Shown here piece by piece: positions 16,972 through 25,504 of a stretch of 64,000 nt of DNA. The stretch lies in NCBI GenBank assembly GCA_963794995.1, contig CAWCFV010000002.1, positions 3,100,001-3,164,000 on the forward strand. The letters are read 5' to 3'. Source of the DNA: CAWCFV01 sp963794995. GTDB lineage: Bacteria; Actinomycetota; Actinomycetes; JACCUZ01. Both the position numbers and the translations under genes were made by a program. Numbering within the stretch: the first letter of the stretch is position 1; every line of letters begins with the position of its first letter. Below the pieces are notes generated by a model. It searched no databases, was not told the origin of the DNA, and worked only from the letters and a program-made list of their open reading frames with translations.

Positions 16972-17268
16972 ATGGCCGAGCGCAGGGAGCCGAGCGAGAC
17001 CGAGCGGCTGCTGGCCGAGGTCGACGGCATGCTCACCGGAGCGGCCACCGGCCCCGACGCCCGCCCCGTGCCGCGACCCGCCGGTCCCGAACGATGGCCG
17101 GCCACCGTCGTGGGACGCCTGCGGACCGCCCTGCTCGTGGGAGCGGTCTCCGGGGCAGGTGTCTGGCTGCTCTTCGCCGTCCTGCCGTTCCTGCGTGCGA
17201 CGTCCGGCGCGGTCGGCGCCTTCCTCGCGGCCACGGCCGCGACCCTGCTGTTCCGCCGCCGCCGCTGA
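16972..17268 (+). CDS. Small two-TM membrane protein, function unknown (98 aa)
   Basis: A 98-residue protein with a charged N-terminal half (AERREPSETERLLAEVDGML) and two hydrophobic segments (about residues 52-71 and 77-93, ending LLFRRRR). CATCCT ends 6 bases before the ATG, and GGAGG lies only one base from it, so either a leaderless or a cramped Shine-Dalgarno start is possible. It lies between ftsY and the ammonium transporter. No family recognised. Confidence 0.7.
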   Translation: MAERREPSETERLLAEVDGMLTGAATGPDARPVPRPAGPERWPATVVGRLRTALLVGAVSGAGVWLLFAVLPFLRATSGAVGAFLAATAATLLFRRRR

Positions 17269-17333
17269 CCGGTCCGGAGCCACCGGGCGCTGCGCCGGAC
17301 GCGTTCTCGGCATGCGGACCCCCGGCGCCGGGG

Positions 17334-17380
17334 GAAACGGCCCCGTAACACGACCGGGGACATCGTCACGCCGACGAAAC
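17334..17380 (+). promoter_or_regulatory. GlnR-like operator upstream of amtB-glnK-glnD
   Basis: A series of 5-base boxes spaced by 6 bases matches the actinobacterial GlnR pattern (GTNAC-n6-GAAAC): GAAAC at 17334-17338, GTAAC at 17345-17349, a degenerate GGGGA at 17356-17360, then, after 4 instead of 6 bases, GTCAC at 17365-17369 and GAAAC at 17376-17380. The last pair is a perfect half-site. GlnR is the global nitrogen regulator of actinobacteria and controls amtB-glnK-glnD in Streptomyces. Confidence 0.65.
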
Positions 17381-17471
17381 GTCAGGCGCGCCGGACGGAA
17401 ACCCGTGGGCACCAGCCTCCTGGGCAGGCCCGGCTCCCCGTGCGTCTTCCCTCATCTGGAGGAACAATCCC

Positions 17472-18806
17472 GTGACACCCAGCTCCGGCGACACCGCCTG
17501 GGTCCTCACGAGCGCCGCTCTCGTGCTGCTCATGACCCCCGGTCTCGCTCTCTTCTACGGCGGCATGGTCCGCGCCAAGAGCGTCCTCAACATGATGATG
17601 ATGAGCTTCGGCGCCCTCGGGCTCATCAGCGTCCTCTGGGTGCTCTACGGCTACTCGCTCGCCTTCGGCGACGACGTCGGCGGGGGCCTGCTCGGCAACT
17701 TCGACTTCATCGGCCTCAAGGGGCTGCTGTCCGCGGCTCCGCTGGGCGGCGTCGAGGGCGAGGCCGCGGGCCTGCCGCCGCTCGCCTTCGTCGGCTTCCA
17801 GGCCGTCTTCGCGATCATCACCGTGGCGCTCATCAGCGGCGCCATCGCGGACCGCGCGAAGTTCGGCTCGTGGATGGTGTTCGCCGGCATCTGGGCGACC
17901 GTCGTCTACTTCCCGGTCGCGCACTGGGTGTTCTCCTTCGACGGCTACACCGCCGAGGTGGGCGGGTGGATCGCCAACGACCTCAAGGCGATCGACTTCG
18001 CCGGCGGCACCGCGGTGCACATCAACGCCGGTGCGGCCGGCCTCGCGCTCGCCCTGGTCCTGGGGAAGCGGGTCGGCTTCGGCAAGGAGGCTCTGCGCCC
18101 GCACAACCTGACGCTGGTGATGATCGGCGCGGGGCTGCTGTGGTTCGGCTGGTTCGGCTTCAACGCGGGCTCCGCGCTGGGTGCCGGTGACGTCGCCGCG
18201 GTGGCGTGGATCAACACCCTCGTCGCCACGGCTGCCGCGTCGCTCGCCTGGTGCGCGGTCGAGAAGGTCCGCGACGGTCACGCGACGTCGCTGGGCGCCG
18301 CCTCCGGCGTGGTCGCCGGTCTGGTCGCGATCACCCCGGCCTGCTCGGCGGTCAACCCGGTCGGCGCGATCCTCGTCGGCGTCATCGCCGGCGTGCTCTG
18401 CGCCCTGGCCGTCAGCCTGAAGTTCCGCTGCGGCTACGACGACTCGCTCGACGTCGTCGGCGTCCACCTGGTCGGCGGCATCGTCGGCACGCTGCTCATC
18501 GGGATCCTCGGCACCGCCAAGGCTCCGGCCGGCGTCGACGGGCTGCTCTACGGCGGCGGCGTCGACCAGCTCTGGCGCCAGGCGGCGGCTGCCGGTGCCG
18601 TGCTGGCGTTCTCGTTCGTCCTCGCCTACGTCATCGGCACCGTCATCGACAAGACGATCGGCTTCCGTCTCGACCAGGAGGCCGAGGTCACCGGTGTCGA
18701 CCTCGCGACGCACGCCGAGTCGGCGTACGAGCTCGGGTCGTTCACCGGGAGCGGGTTCCGCACCGGCGCAGGCGTCGGCAGCAGCAAGGAGAGGGTGGAC
18801 GCATGA
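17472..18806 (+). CDS. amtB: Ammonium transporter
   Basis: AmtB conducts ammonium across the plasma membrane under nitrogen limitation. The 444-residue product has about eleven transmembrane helices beginning with AWVLTSAALVLLMTPGLALF, the Amt signature region DFAGGTAVHINAGAAGLALA containing the first pore histidine, and VHLVGGIVGTLLIGIL with the second. A cytoplasmic tail (from about residue 400) is where GlnK would dock. GTG start with a TGGAGGAA ribosome-binding site. It overlaps glnK by ATGA. The upstream GlnR-like boxes predict induction under nitrogen starvation. Confidence 0.96.
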   Translation: MTPSSGDTAWVLTSAALVLLMTPGLALFYGGMVRAKSVLNMMMMSFGALGLISVLWVLYGYSLAFGDDVGGGLLGNFDFIGLKGLLSAAPLGGVEGEAAGLPPLAFVGFQAVFAIITVALISGAIADRAKFGSWMVFAGIWATVVYFPVAHWVFSFDGYTAEVGGWIANDLKAIDFAGGTAVHINAGAAGLALALVLGKRVGFGKEALRPHNLTLVMIGAGLLWFGWFGFNAGSALGAGDVAAVAWINTLVATAAASLAWCAVEKVRDGHATSLGAASGVVAGLVAITPACSAVNPVGAILVGVIAGVLCALAVSLKFRCGYDDSLDVVGVHLVGGIVGTLLIGILGTAKAPAGVDGLLYGGGVDQLWRQAAAAGAVLAFSFVLAYVIGTVIDKTIGFRLDQEAEVTGVDLATHAESAYELGSFTGSGFRTGAGVGSSKERVDA

Positions 18807-19141
18807 GACTCGTCACCGCTGTCATCAAGCCCTTCAAGCTCGACGACGTGAAGACCGCACTGGAGTCCTTCGGGGTGCACGGGATCACCGTCACCGAGGC
18901 CAGTGGCTACGGCCGTCAGAAGGGGCACACCGAGGTCTACCGGGGGGCGGAGTACACCGTCGACCTGGTGCCGAAGGTGCGCGTCGAGGTGCTCGTCGAC
19001 GACGCGGACGCCGAGGACGTCATCGAGGTCATCACCAAGTCGGCGCAGACCGGCCGGATCGGGGACGGGAAGGTCTGGTCGGTCCCGGTCGACACCGTCG
19101 TGCGGGTCCGGACCGGCGAGCGCGGCGTCGACGCGCTCTGA
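18803..19141 (+). CDS. glnK: P-II nitrogen regulatory protein
   Basis: A 112-residue trimeric P-II signal protein that senses 2-oxoglutarate and adenylate charge and plugs AmtB. It starts MRLVTAVIKPFKLDDVKTAL; the T-loop contains the modifiable tyrosine Tyr51 (GHTEVYRGAEYTVD), and the C-terminal signature TGRIGDGKVW is present. In actinobacteria this tyrosine is adenylylated by GlnD. The ATG overlaps the amtB stop codon, indicating translational coupling. Confidence 0.96.
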   Translation: MRLVTAVIKPFKLDDVKTALESFGVHGITVTEASGYGRQKGHTEVYRGAEYTVDLVPKVRVEVLVDDADAEDVIEVITKSAQTGRIGDGKVWSVPVDTVVRVRTGERGVDAL

Positions 19142-19157
19142 CTCGGGGTCGACGGCC

Positions 19158-21497
19158 GTGACGGTGCCCACATCGGCCCTGCCGTCGGACTACGCGGCCC
19201 GGCGCCGTGAGCTGCTCGCGGAGACGCGTGGCTCCGGCGCCGGGAGCGTCATGCGCCGCCGCGGGCTGGCGGCGCTCACCGACTCCTGGCTGCGCCAGGT
19301 GTTCGCCGACGCCGTCGCCGCGACGGGGGCGGAGCCGTCCCGGGCCGCCCTCGTCGCGGTCGGCGGCTACGGCCGGGGCGAGCTCGCACCCGGCAGCGAC
19401 CTCGACCTGCTCCTGCTGCACACCGACCGGGACCCGGTCGGTGCCCTGGCCGACAAGATCTGGTACCCGGTCTGGGACACGGGGGTGTCCCTCGACCACG
19501 CCGTGCGCACCTTCGAGCAGGCCCGCCGGCTGGCGAGCGACGACCTGGCGGTGCTGCTCGGCCTGCTGGACGCCCGATCGGTGGCCGGCGACCCGGCACT
19601 CGTCGGCCGGCTGCGCACCGCGGTGCTCGGTGACTGGCGGGCCGCCGCTCGACGCCGGCTGCCCGAGCTGCGCGTCTCGTGGGACGAGCGGGGCGCCCGT
19701 GCCGGCGACCTCAGGCACGACCTCGAGCCCGAGCTGAAGGAGGGGCGTGGCGGACTGCGCGACGTCGTGTCCCTGCGCGCCGTCGCCGCCTCCTGGGTCG
19801 CCGACCGCCCGCACCGCGACGTCGACGAGGCCGTACGACGGCTGGCCGACGTCCGCGACGCCCTGCACCTGGTGACCGGCCGCGCCGGCAACAAGCTGCT
19901 GCAGCAGGAGCAGGACGCCGTGGCCGCCGAGCTCGGCGTCGACGGGGCGGACGCGCTGCTGCGCGAGGTCGGCGCCGCCGCGTCGGCCGTGACCCATGCC
20001 GCGGAGGTGACCTGGCGCCGGGCGCTGCAGGCCACCCGGCCGCAGCGCTCCCGGTTCGTCCGCGGGCGGCGCCCGGTGCTGCGGCTGCTGGGCCCGGGGC
20101 TGGCCGAGCACGACGGCGAGGCCGTGCTCACTGCCCAGGCCGACCCCCGCTCCGACCAGCTGATCGTGCTGAGGATGGCCGCACGTGCGGCGCGGGCGGG
20201 TCTGCCCCTCTCGCCCAGCTCGGTCGACCGGCTGGCAGCCGACAGCCCCGTCGTGCCGGAGCCGTGGCCGGAGAGCGCGCGGCACCTGTTCGTCGAGCTG
20301 CTCGGGGCGGGCCCGCCGCTGGTGCCGGTGTGGGAGGCGCTCGACCAGGCCGGGCTGGTCGCCCGGCTGCTGCCCGAGTGGGACCGGGTGCGGCACCTGC
20401 CCCAGCGCAACGCGGTGCACCGCTTCGCGGTCGACCGGCACCTGCTCGAGTGCGCCGTGCAGGCGGCGCCGCTGGTGCGCGACGTGCACCGGCCGGACCT
20501 GCTGCTCGTCGGCGCCCTGCTGCACGACATCGGGAAGGGCGCCGCGGGGGACCACAGCGAGGCGGGTGTCCCGCTCGCGGTCGCCGCGGCGACCCGGATG
20601 GGCTTCCCGGAGGACGACGTGGCGACCCTGGCGCTGGTCGTCCGGCACCACCTGCTGCTCGTCGACGCCGCCACCCGGCGCGACCTCGACGACCCCGCGA
20701 CGGTGACCGCAGTCGTGGACGTGCTCGGCGGCACCGAGGTGCTCGAGCTGATGTCGGCGCTCACCGTCGCCGACGCGCTGGCCACCGGTCCGGCGGCCTG
20801 GAGCGAGTGGAAGGCAGGTCTCGTGGACGACCTCGTACGCCGCAGCGGCCTGCGCCTGCTCGGGGCACCCCCGCCTCCGCCGCCGCCGCTCACCCCGGCG
20901 CAGGCAGGGCTGGTCAGAGCCGGCGGGCTCACCGTCGTCGCCGAGCCCGACGAGGCGGTCACCTGGACGATCACCGTCGCGGCGCCCGACCGCACCGGGC
21001 TGTTCGCCACGATCGCCGGTGTCCTGGCGCTGCACCGGCTCTCGGTGCGCTCGGCGCAGGTGCGGACCGAGGACGGGATGGCCCTGGACGTGTGGACCGT
21101 CGTGCCGGACCGCGACCACGAGCCCCGCGGCGAGGCGCTGCGCAACGACATCACCCGCGCGCTCGGGGGCGACCTGGACGTCACCCAACGGCTGTCCGCG
21201 CGCGACGCGAGCCGCCGTCCGCCCGCGGTGCCCCCGCCGCCCGCCCGGGTCGAGCTGGTCGAGGCCGCGTCGGACGTCGCGACCGTCCTCGAGGTGCGGG
21301 CCGCGGACCGGCCCGGGCTGCTCTACCGGCTGGGCCGGGCCCTCGCCCTGATGGGCGTGAGCGTCCGCGGAGCCCGGGTGGTGACGCTCGGCGCGGAGGC
21401 CGTCGACGTCTTCTACCTGCAGGACCCCACCGGCCGGCCGCTGACCGACACCGCGAGCCGCGAGGCCGTCCGGCTGCTCACGGACGCTGCGGGCTGA
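19158..21497 (+). CDS. glnD: P-II nucleotidyltransferase/uridylyl-removing enzyme GlnD
   Basis: GlnD modifies and demodifies the P-II protein in response to glutamine. The 779-residue product has the nucleotidyltransferase motif GGYGRGELAPGSDLDLLLL (about residues 70-90), the GlnD helical domain (LKEGRGGLRDV), an HD hydrolase domain (LLHDIGKGAAGDH), and two C-terminal ACT domains (APDRTGLFATIAGVL and AADRPGLLYRLGRAL). All catalytic motifs appear intact. In actinobacteria the enzyme acts as an adenylyltransferase. GTG at 19158 is 16 bases after glnK; GTG at 19164 is an alternative. Third gene of the amtB operon. Confidence 0.94.
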   Translation: MTVPTSALPSDYAARRRELLAETRGSGAGSVMRRRGLAALTDSWLRQVFADAVAATGAEPSRAALVAVGGYGRGELAPGSDLDLLLLHTDRDPVGALADKIWYPVWDTGVSLDHAVRTFEQARRLASDDLAVLLGLLDARSVAGDPALVGRLRTAVLGDWRAAARRRLPELRVSWDERGARAGDLRHDLEPELKEGRGGLRDVVSLRAVAASWVADRPHRDVDEAVRRLADVRDALHLVTGRAGNKLLQQEQDAVAAELGVDGADALLREVGAAASAVTHAAEVTWRRALQATRPQRSRFVRGRRPVLRLLGPGLAEHDGEAVLTAQADPRSDQLIVLRMAARAARAGLPLSPSSVDRLAADSPVVPEPWPESARHLFVELLGAGPPLVPVWEALDQAGLVARLLPEWDRVRHLPQRNAVHRFAVDRHLLECAVQAAPLVRDVHRPDLLLVGALLHDIGKGAAGDHSEAGVPLAVAAATRMGFPEDDVATLALVVRHHLLLVDAATRRDLDDPATVTAVVDVLGGTEVLELMSALTVADALATGPAAWSEWKAGLVDDLVRRSGLRLLGAPPPPPPPLTPAQAGLVRAGGLTVVAEPDEAVTWTITVAAPDRTGLFATIAGVLALHRLSVRSAQVRTEDGMALDVWTVVPDRDHEPRGEALRNDITRALGGDLDVTQRLSARDASRRPPAVPPPPARVELVEAASDVATVLEVRAADRPGLLYRLGRALALMGVSVRGARVVTLGAEAVDVFYLQDPTGRPLTDTASREAVRLLTDAAG

Positions 21498-21512
21498 GCT
21501 GCGCCCGGCGAC

Positions 21513-21518
21513 TAGGCT
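21513..21518 (+). promoter_or_regulatory. Predicted -10 box for ffh
   Basis: TAGGCT 57 bases before the ffh GTG, just after the glnD stop. Confidence 0.5.
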
Positions 21519-21575
21519 GGGCGCCCTGCTCGACCAGCCCGGCCTGCCAGTCGCCGTACGCCCCGAAGGACTTGC

Positions 21576-23129
21576 GTGTTCGCCACCCTCTCCGACCGCC
21601 TCGCCGCCACGTTCAAGACCCTGCGCGGCAAGGGCCGGCTCACCGACGCCGACATCGACGCGACCACCCGCGAGATCCGCGTCGCGCTGCTCGAGGCCGA
21701 CGTCGCGCTGCCGGTGGTCAAGGACTTCATCGCCGCGGTGCGCGAACGGGCCCGCGGTGCCGAGGTCAGCCAGGCCCTGAACCCCGCGCAGCAGATCGTC
21801 AAGATCGTCGACGAGGAGCTCGTGGCGATCCTCGGCGGCGAGACCCGGCGGCTGCGGTTCGCCAAGACCCCGCCGACCGTGATCATGCTGGCCGGGCTCC
21901 AGGGCTCCGGCAAGACGACGCTGGCCGGCAAGCTCGCGTACTGGCTCAAGGGTCAGGGACACCAGCCGGTCCTGGTCGCCGCGGACCTCCAGCGCCCCAA
22001 CGCCGTCACGCAGCTGCAGGTCGTCGGCGAGCGGGCCGGCGTCCCGGTGTTCGCGCCCGAGCCGGGCAACGGTGTCGGCGACCCGGTGGCGGTGGCCCGC
22101 CAGGCGCTCGAGCACGCGAAGCAGAAGCAGTACGACGTCGTCGTCGTGGACACCGCCGGCCGGCTGGGTGTCGACACCGAGCTCATGCAGCAGGCGGCCG
22201 ACATCCGCGACGCCGTGCGCCCGGACGAGACGCTGTTCGTCGTCGACGCCATGATCGGCCAGGACGCCGTCGTCACCGCGCAGGCGTTCCTCGACGGCGT
22301 CGGCTTCGACGGTGTCGTGCTCACCAAGCTCGACGGCGACGCCCGCGGCGGTGCCGCGCTCTCGGTGGCCAAGGTGACCGGCCGTCAGGTGATGTTCGCC
22401 TCCAACGGCGAGAAGCTGGACGAGTTCGACACCTTCCACCCGGACCGGATGGCCTCGCGCATCCTCGGGATGGGCGACATGCTCACCCTGATCGAGCAGG
22501 CCGAGAAGGCGTTCGACAAGGGCCAGGCCGAGGAGATGGCGGCGAAGTTCGGCCGCGGCGACGACTTCACCTTCGAGGACTTCCTCGCGCAGATGGAGAG
22601 CGTCCGGAAGATGGGCTCGATGTCCAAGCTGCTCGGGATGCTTCCCGGCATGGGCGCGATGCGCGAGCAGATCGAGAACATCGACGAGCGCGAGATCGAC
22701 CGCACCACGGCGATCATCAAGTCGATGACGCCCGCTGAGCGGCGCAACCACAAGATCCTCAACGCCTCGCGGCGGCAGCGCATCGCGCGCGGGTCCGGAC
22801 GCACCGTGTCCGACGTGAACGGCCTGGTCGAGCGCTTCACCGAGGCGCAGAAGATGATGCGCCAGCTCGCGGCCGGGGGCGGCATGCCGGGGATGCCGGG
22901 GATGCCGGGGATGCCGGGGATGGGCCGGGGCAAGAAGGCCAAGGGCAAGCAGGCCGCGCCGAAGAAGGTCAAGGGCGGGCGGTCCGGCAACCCTGCCAAG
23001 CGCGCGCTCGAGCAGCGTCAGGCCGAGGCCCGCGCCACCGGCGACGACGTACCCGGCCTGCCCGAGCTCCCCGAGGACTTCGAGCTGCCCGAGGAGCTCA
23101 AGGGCCTGCTCCCGCCCAGCAAGAACTGA
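21576..23129 (+). CDS. ffh: Signal recognition particle protein Ffh
   Basis: Ffh binds 4.5S RNA and signal sequences and delivers ribosomes to FtsY. The 517-residue product has the N domain, the GTPase G domain (GLQGSGKTTLAGKLA, DLQRPNAVTQL, DTAGRLGVDTELM, TKLDGDARGG) and the Met-rich M domain (FLAQMESVRKMGSMSKLLGM). It carries a GMPGMPGMPGMPGM run encoded by a 9-base tandem repeat and an acidic C-terminal extension (LPELPEDFELPEELKGL) typical of actinobacteria. GTG start. The 4.5S RNA gene was not found nearby. Confidence 0.97.
   Translation: MFATLSDRLAATFKTLRGKGRLTDADIDATTREIRVALLEADVALPVVKDFIAAVRERARGAEVSQALNPAQQIVKIVDEELVAILGGETRRLRFAKTPPTVIMLAGLQGSGKTTLAGKLAYWLKGQGHQPVLVAADLQRPNAVTQLQVVGERAGVPVFAPEPGNGVGDPVAVARQALEHAKQKQYDVVVVDTAGRLGVDTELMQQAADIRDAVRPDETLFVVDAMIGQDAVVTAQAFLDGVGFDGVVLTKLDGDARGGAALSVAKVTGRQVMFASNGEKLDEFDTFHPDRMASRILGMGDMLTLIEQAEKAFDKGQAEEMAAKFGRGDDFTFEDFLAQMESVRKMGSMSKLLGMLPGMGAMREQIENIDEREIDRTTAIIKSMTPAERRNHKILNASRRQRIARGSGRTVSDVNGLVERFTEAQKMMRQLAAGGGMPGMPGMPGMPGMGRGKKAKGKQAAPKKVKGGRSGNPAKRALEQRQAEARATGDDVPGLPELPEDFELPEELKGLLPPSKN
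22884..22919 (+). repeat. 9-bp tandem repeat inside ffh
   Basis: Four perfect copies of ATGCCGGGG encode Met-Pro-Gly repeats in the M domain tail. The repeat stays in frame, so copy-number change alters only loop length. Confidence 0.9.
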
Positions 23130-23237
23130 GCATGCGCGACCTGCCCCGGTCCTGACGTGGGTGGATCGCGCACGCCTCGGGGGATCGGACGTCCCGCCGT
23201 CGCGGATCCGTGGTGGATCACCGAGGTGCCCGGGTGG

Positions 23238-23243
23238 CAGGGT
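23238..23243 (+). promoter_or_regulatory. Predicted leaderless -10 box
   Basis: CAGGGT ends exactly 7 bases before the ATG at 23251. Confidence 0.45.
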
Positions 23244-23250
23244 GACGCGC

Positions 23251-24348
23251 ATGAGTGAGCGAGGGGCGGTCACGCCGCTGCACCTGCGCGCCGTCGTCCT
23301 GCCCGAGGGCGGGCGGCGCGACCTGTGGGTGGACGACCGCGGGCTGCTGCGTGCGGACGAGGTGCCGGGGGCGCAGACGCTCGCGACCGACGGCTGGGTG
23401 GTCCCTGGGCTGGTCGACGCGCACTGCCACGTCGGCCTCGACGCCGACGGCGGGGTCGACCGGGCGACCACCGAGTCCCAGGCGCTCGCCGACCGGGACG
23501 CCGGGGCGCTGCTGCTGCGCGACGCGGGGGTCCCGGTCGACACCCGCTGGATGGACGACAGGGACGACCTGCCGAGGGTGGTCCGGGCCGGCCGGCACAT
23601 CGCGCGGACCAGGCGCTACCTCCGCAACTACGGCGCCGAGGTGGAGCCCGAGGACCTGGTCGCCGAGGTCGGGACCCAGGCGGCCCGCGGCGACGGCTGG
23701 GTCAAGATCGTCGGCGACTGGATCGACCGTGACGCCGGCGACCTCACGCCCTGCTGGCCGGCGGACGTGGCCGCCGCGGCGATCTCGCGGGCCCACGAGC
23801 TCGGCGCCCGCGTCACGGCGCACTGCTTCGGCGAGCAGTCGGTGGCCGAGCTGGTCGCGGCCGGCATCGACTGCATCGAGCACGGGACCGGCCTGGCGCC
23901 CGAGGCCCTGGACCAGATGGCCAGGCGGGGGACGGCGCTGGTCCCCACCCGGGTGCAGATCGACAACTTCCCGCGGTACGCCGAGCAGGCGGGAGCCAAG
24001 TTCCCGGTCTACGCCGCGCACATGCGCGACCTGCACGCGCGCAGCGACGCGACGCTGCGCGCCGCCCACGAGGCGGGGGTGGCGCTCTACTGCGGCACCG
24101 ACGCCGGGGGAGTGCTGCCGCACGGGCTGGTCGCCCGCGAGGTGCTCGCGCTGCACGAGAAGGTCGGCCTGCCCGCCGAGGTGGCCCTGGCCGGCGCCTC
24201 GTGGGCGGCGCGGGACTGGCTGGGGCGACCGGGTCTCACGGCCGGCGAGTCTGCGGACCTCGTCCTCTACGACGCCGACCCGCGCGCCGACCTGCGCGTG
24301 CTCGCCCACCCGCGGGCCGTCGTCCTCCGCGGCCGGGTCGTCGCCTGA
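23251..24348 (+). CDS. Amidohydrolase-family metal-dependent hydrolase
   Basis: A 365-residue cytoplasmic enzyme of the amidohydrolase superfamily (imidazolonepropionase/prolidase-like branch). Metal-ligand motifs are in order: HCH in PGLVDAHCHVGLDAD, the bridging Lys in GWVKIVGDWID, His in VTAHCFGEQ, His in IDCIEHGTGL, and Asp in YCGTDAGGVLPHG. The C terminus ends with the usual small beta domain (LTAGESADLVLYDADP). The substrate cannot be read from the sequence. It lies alone between ffh and rpsP; a CAGGGT box 7 bases before the ATG suggests leaderless transcription. Confidence 0.85.
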   Translation: MSERGAVTPLHLRAVVLPEGGRRDLWVDDRGLLRADEVPGAQTLATDGWVVPGLVDAHCHVGLDADGGVDRATTESQALADRDAGALLLRDAGVPVDTRWMDDRDDLPRVVRAGRHIARTRRYLRNYGAEVEPEDLVAEVGTQAARGDGWVKIVGDWIDRDAGDLTPCWPADVAAAAISRAHELGARVTAHCFGEQSVAELVAAGIDCIEHGTGLAPEALDQMARRGTALVPTRVQIDNFPRYAEQAGAKFPVYAAHMRDLHARSDATLRAAHEAGVALYCGTDAGGVLPHGLVAREVLALHEKVGLPAEVALAGASWAARDWLGRPGLTAGESADLVLYDADPRADLRVLAHPRAVVLRGRVVA

Positions 24349-24370
24349 GAGATCCCGGAGTGACCACCGC

Positions 24371-24418
24371 GATATCCCCTGCGAGATCCCCTGCCAGATC
24401 CCCTGCCAGATCCACGGG
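24371..24418. repeat. 12-bp tandem repeat upstream of rpsP
   Basis: Four consecutive 12-base units: GATATCCCCTGC, GAGATCCCCTGC, CAGATCCCCTGC and a decayed CAGATCCACGGG. It lies in the 298-base gap between the amidohydrolase gene and rpsP, which otherwise holds only the predicted rpsP promoter. Confidence 0.85.
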
Positions 24419-24486
24419 GTGCCCCCGCACCGACGCTGCGCGCATCCGGTTCGTCGCCGCGCAAAGGATCTTGGGGGTGGGGAGGA

Positions 24487-24516
24487 TTCGGCAGGTGGCG
24501 GGTGGTCTGGCATGAT
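24487..24516 (+). promoter_or_regulatory. Predicted rpsP promoter
   Basis: TTCGGC (24487-24492), an 18-base spacer and CATGAT (24511-24516). It implies a leader of about 125 bases before rpsP, long enough for translational control. Confidence 0.4.
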
Positions 24517-24646
24517 GGCGCGCTGTACTCGGCGTACGACGGGCCCTCTCATCCCGGCGCGCACCGCGTCCCCCGGCCGGGAACGACCGCACCCCCACGC
24601 GGCGCGTCCCGCCACCCCGCTCGTAGAAGCAGGAGCTTCCTCCACC

Positions 24647-25227
24647 GTGGCTGTCAAGATCAAGCTGATGCGCATGGGCAAGATCCGTGCGCCGTACTAC
24701 CGCATCGTCGTCGCCGACTCGCGCACCAAGCGCGACGGTCGGGCGATCGAGGAGATCGGCAAGTACCACCCCACCCGCGACCCCTCGCTCATCGAGGTCG
24801 ACTCGGACCGCGCACAGTACTGGCTCGGTGTCGGCGCGCAGCCGACCGAGCCCGTCGCCGCGATCCTCAAGGTCACCGGCGACTGGCAGAAGTTCAAGGG
24901 CCTCCCGGGCGCCGAGGGGACCCTGCGCCACCCCGAGGACAAGGCCGACAAGAAGGCCCTGTTCGAGGCGGCGGCGAAGGAGTCGGCGGGCGAGCCCAAG
25001 AGCGGGGCCACCACGCCGAAGAAGAAGGCGGCCAAGAAGGCCGAGGCGCCTGCTGCCGAGGCGCCCGCGACCGAGGCGCCCGCTGCCGAGGCTCCCACGA
25101 GCGAGGCCGAGGCGCCCGCGCCGAGGCGCCCACGAGCGCGGCCGAGGCGCCCGCTGCCGAGGCGCCCGCTGCCGAGGCTCCGGCTGCCGAGGCTCCGGCC
25201 GACGAGCCGGCCAAGGACGAGGCCTAG
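24647..25227 (+). CDS. rpsP: 30S ribosomal protein S16 (apparent frameshift in C-terminal tail)
   Basis: S16 is a small-subunit assembly protein. The core (MAVKIKLMRMGKIRAPYYRI through LKVTGDWQKFKGLPG, about residues 1-90) is intact and typical. A basic/Ala-rich tail follows (TPKKKAAKKAEAP), then repeats of EAPAA type. Near bases 25118-25120 the pattern GAG GCG CCC GC- GCC GAG lacks one base: frame 2 turns into Arg/Pro-rich nonsense running to 25408 across khpA, while the EAPAAEAP pattern resumes in frame 1 and ends DEPAKDEA at 25227. Adding one base gives 193 residues and a stop 3 bases before khpA. The GTG start has an AGGAGC ribosome-binding site. Confidence 0.9.
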
Positions 25228-25230
25228 GCC

Positions 25231-25470
25231 GTGCTCGAGGAAGCCCTCGAGCACCTGGTCCGCGGCATCGTCGACCACCCCGACGAGGTGTCCGTCCAGG
25301 ACCGCACCAACCGGCGCGGTCGCACCCTCGAGGTGCGCGTGCACCCCGAGGACCTGGGCAAGGTCATCGGCCGGGGCGGACGTACCGCCAAGGCGCTGCG
25401 CACCGTGATCGGCGCGCTGGGCAACGGCCGTAGCGTCCGCGTCGACTTCCTCGACGTCGACGAGCGCTAG
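25231..25470 (+). CDS. khpA: KH-domain RNA-binding protein KhpA
   Basis: A 79-residue single KH-domain protein. The RNA-contacting loop GKVIGRGGRTAKALR contains the GxxG motif (GRGG), and the surrounding VRVHPEDLG and VRVDFLDVDER segments complete the fold. KhpA is found between rpsP and rimM in many Gram-positive bacteria and binds RNA, often with KhpB/Jag. GTG start immediately downstream of rpsP implies coupling. Confidence 0.92.
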   Translation: MLEEALEHLVRGIVDHPDEVSVQDRTNRRGRTLEVRVHPEDLGKVIGRGGRTAKALRTVIGALGNGRSVRVDFLDVDER

Positions 25471-25504
25471 CAGCCGACCTCGGGGTCGACGAGGCGGAGG
25501 GCTG

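Noticed and set aside
19032..23600. 1,522-codon minus-strand open frame across glnD and ffh
   Set aside because: Low-complexity shadow of two well-supported plus-strand genes.
24371..24418. CRISPR array
   Set aside because: Unit length of 12 bases without unique spacers; a simple tandem repeat.
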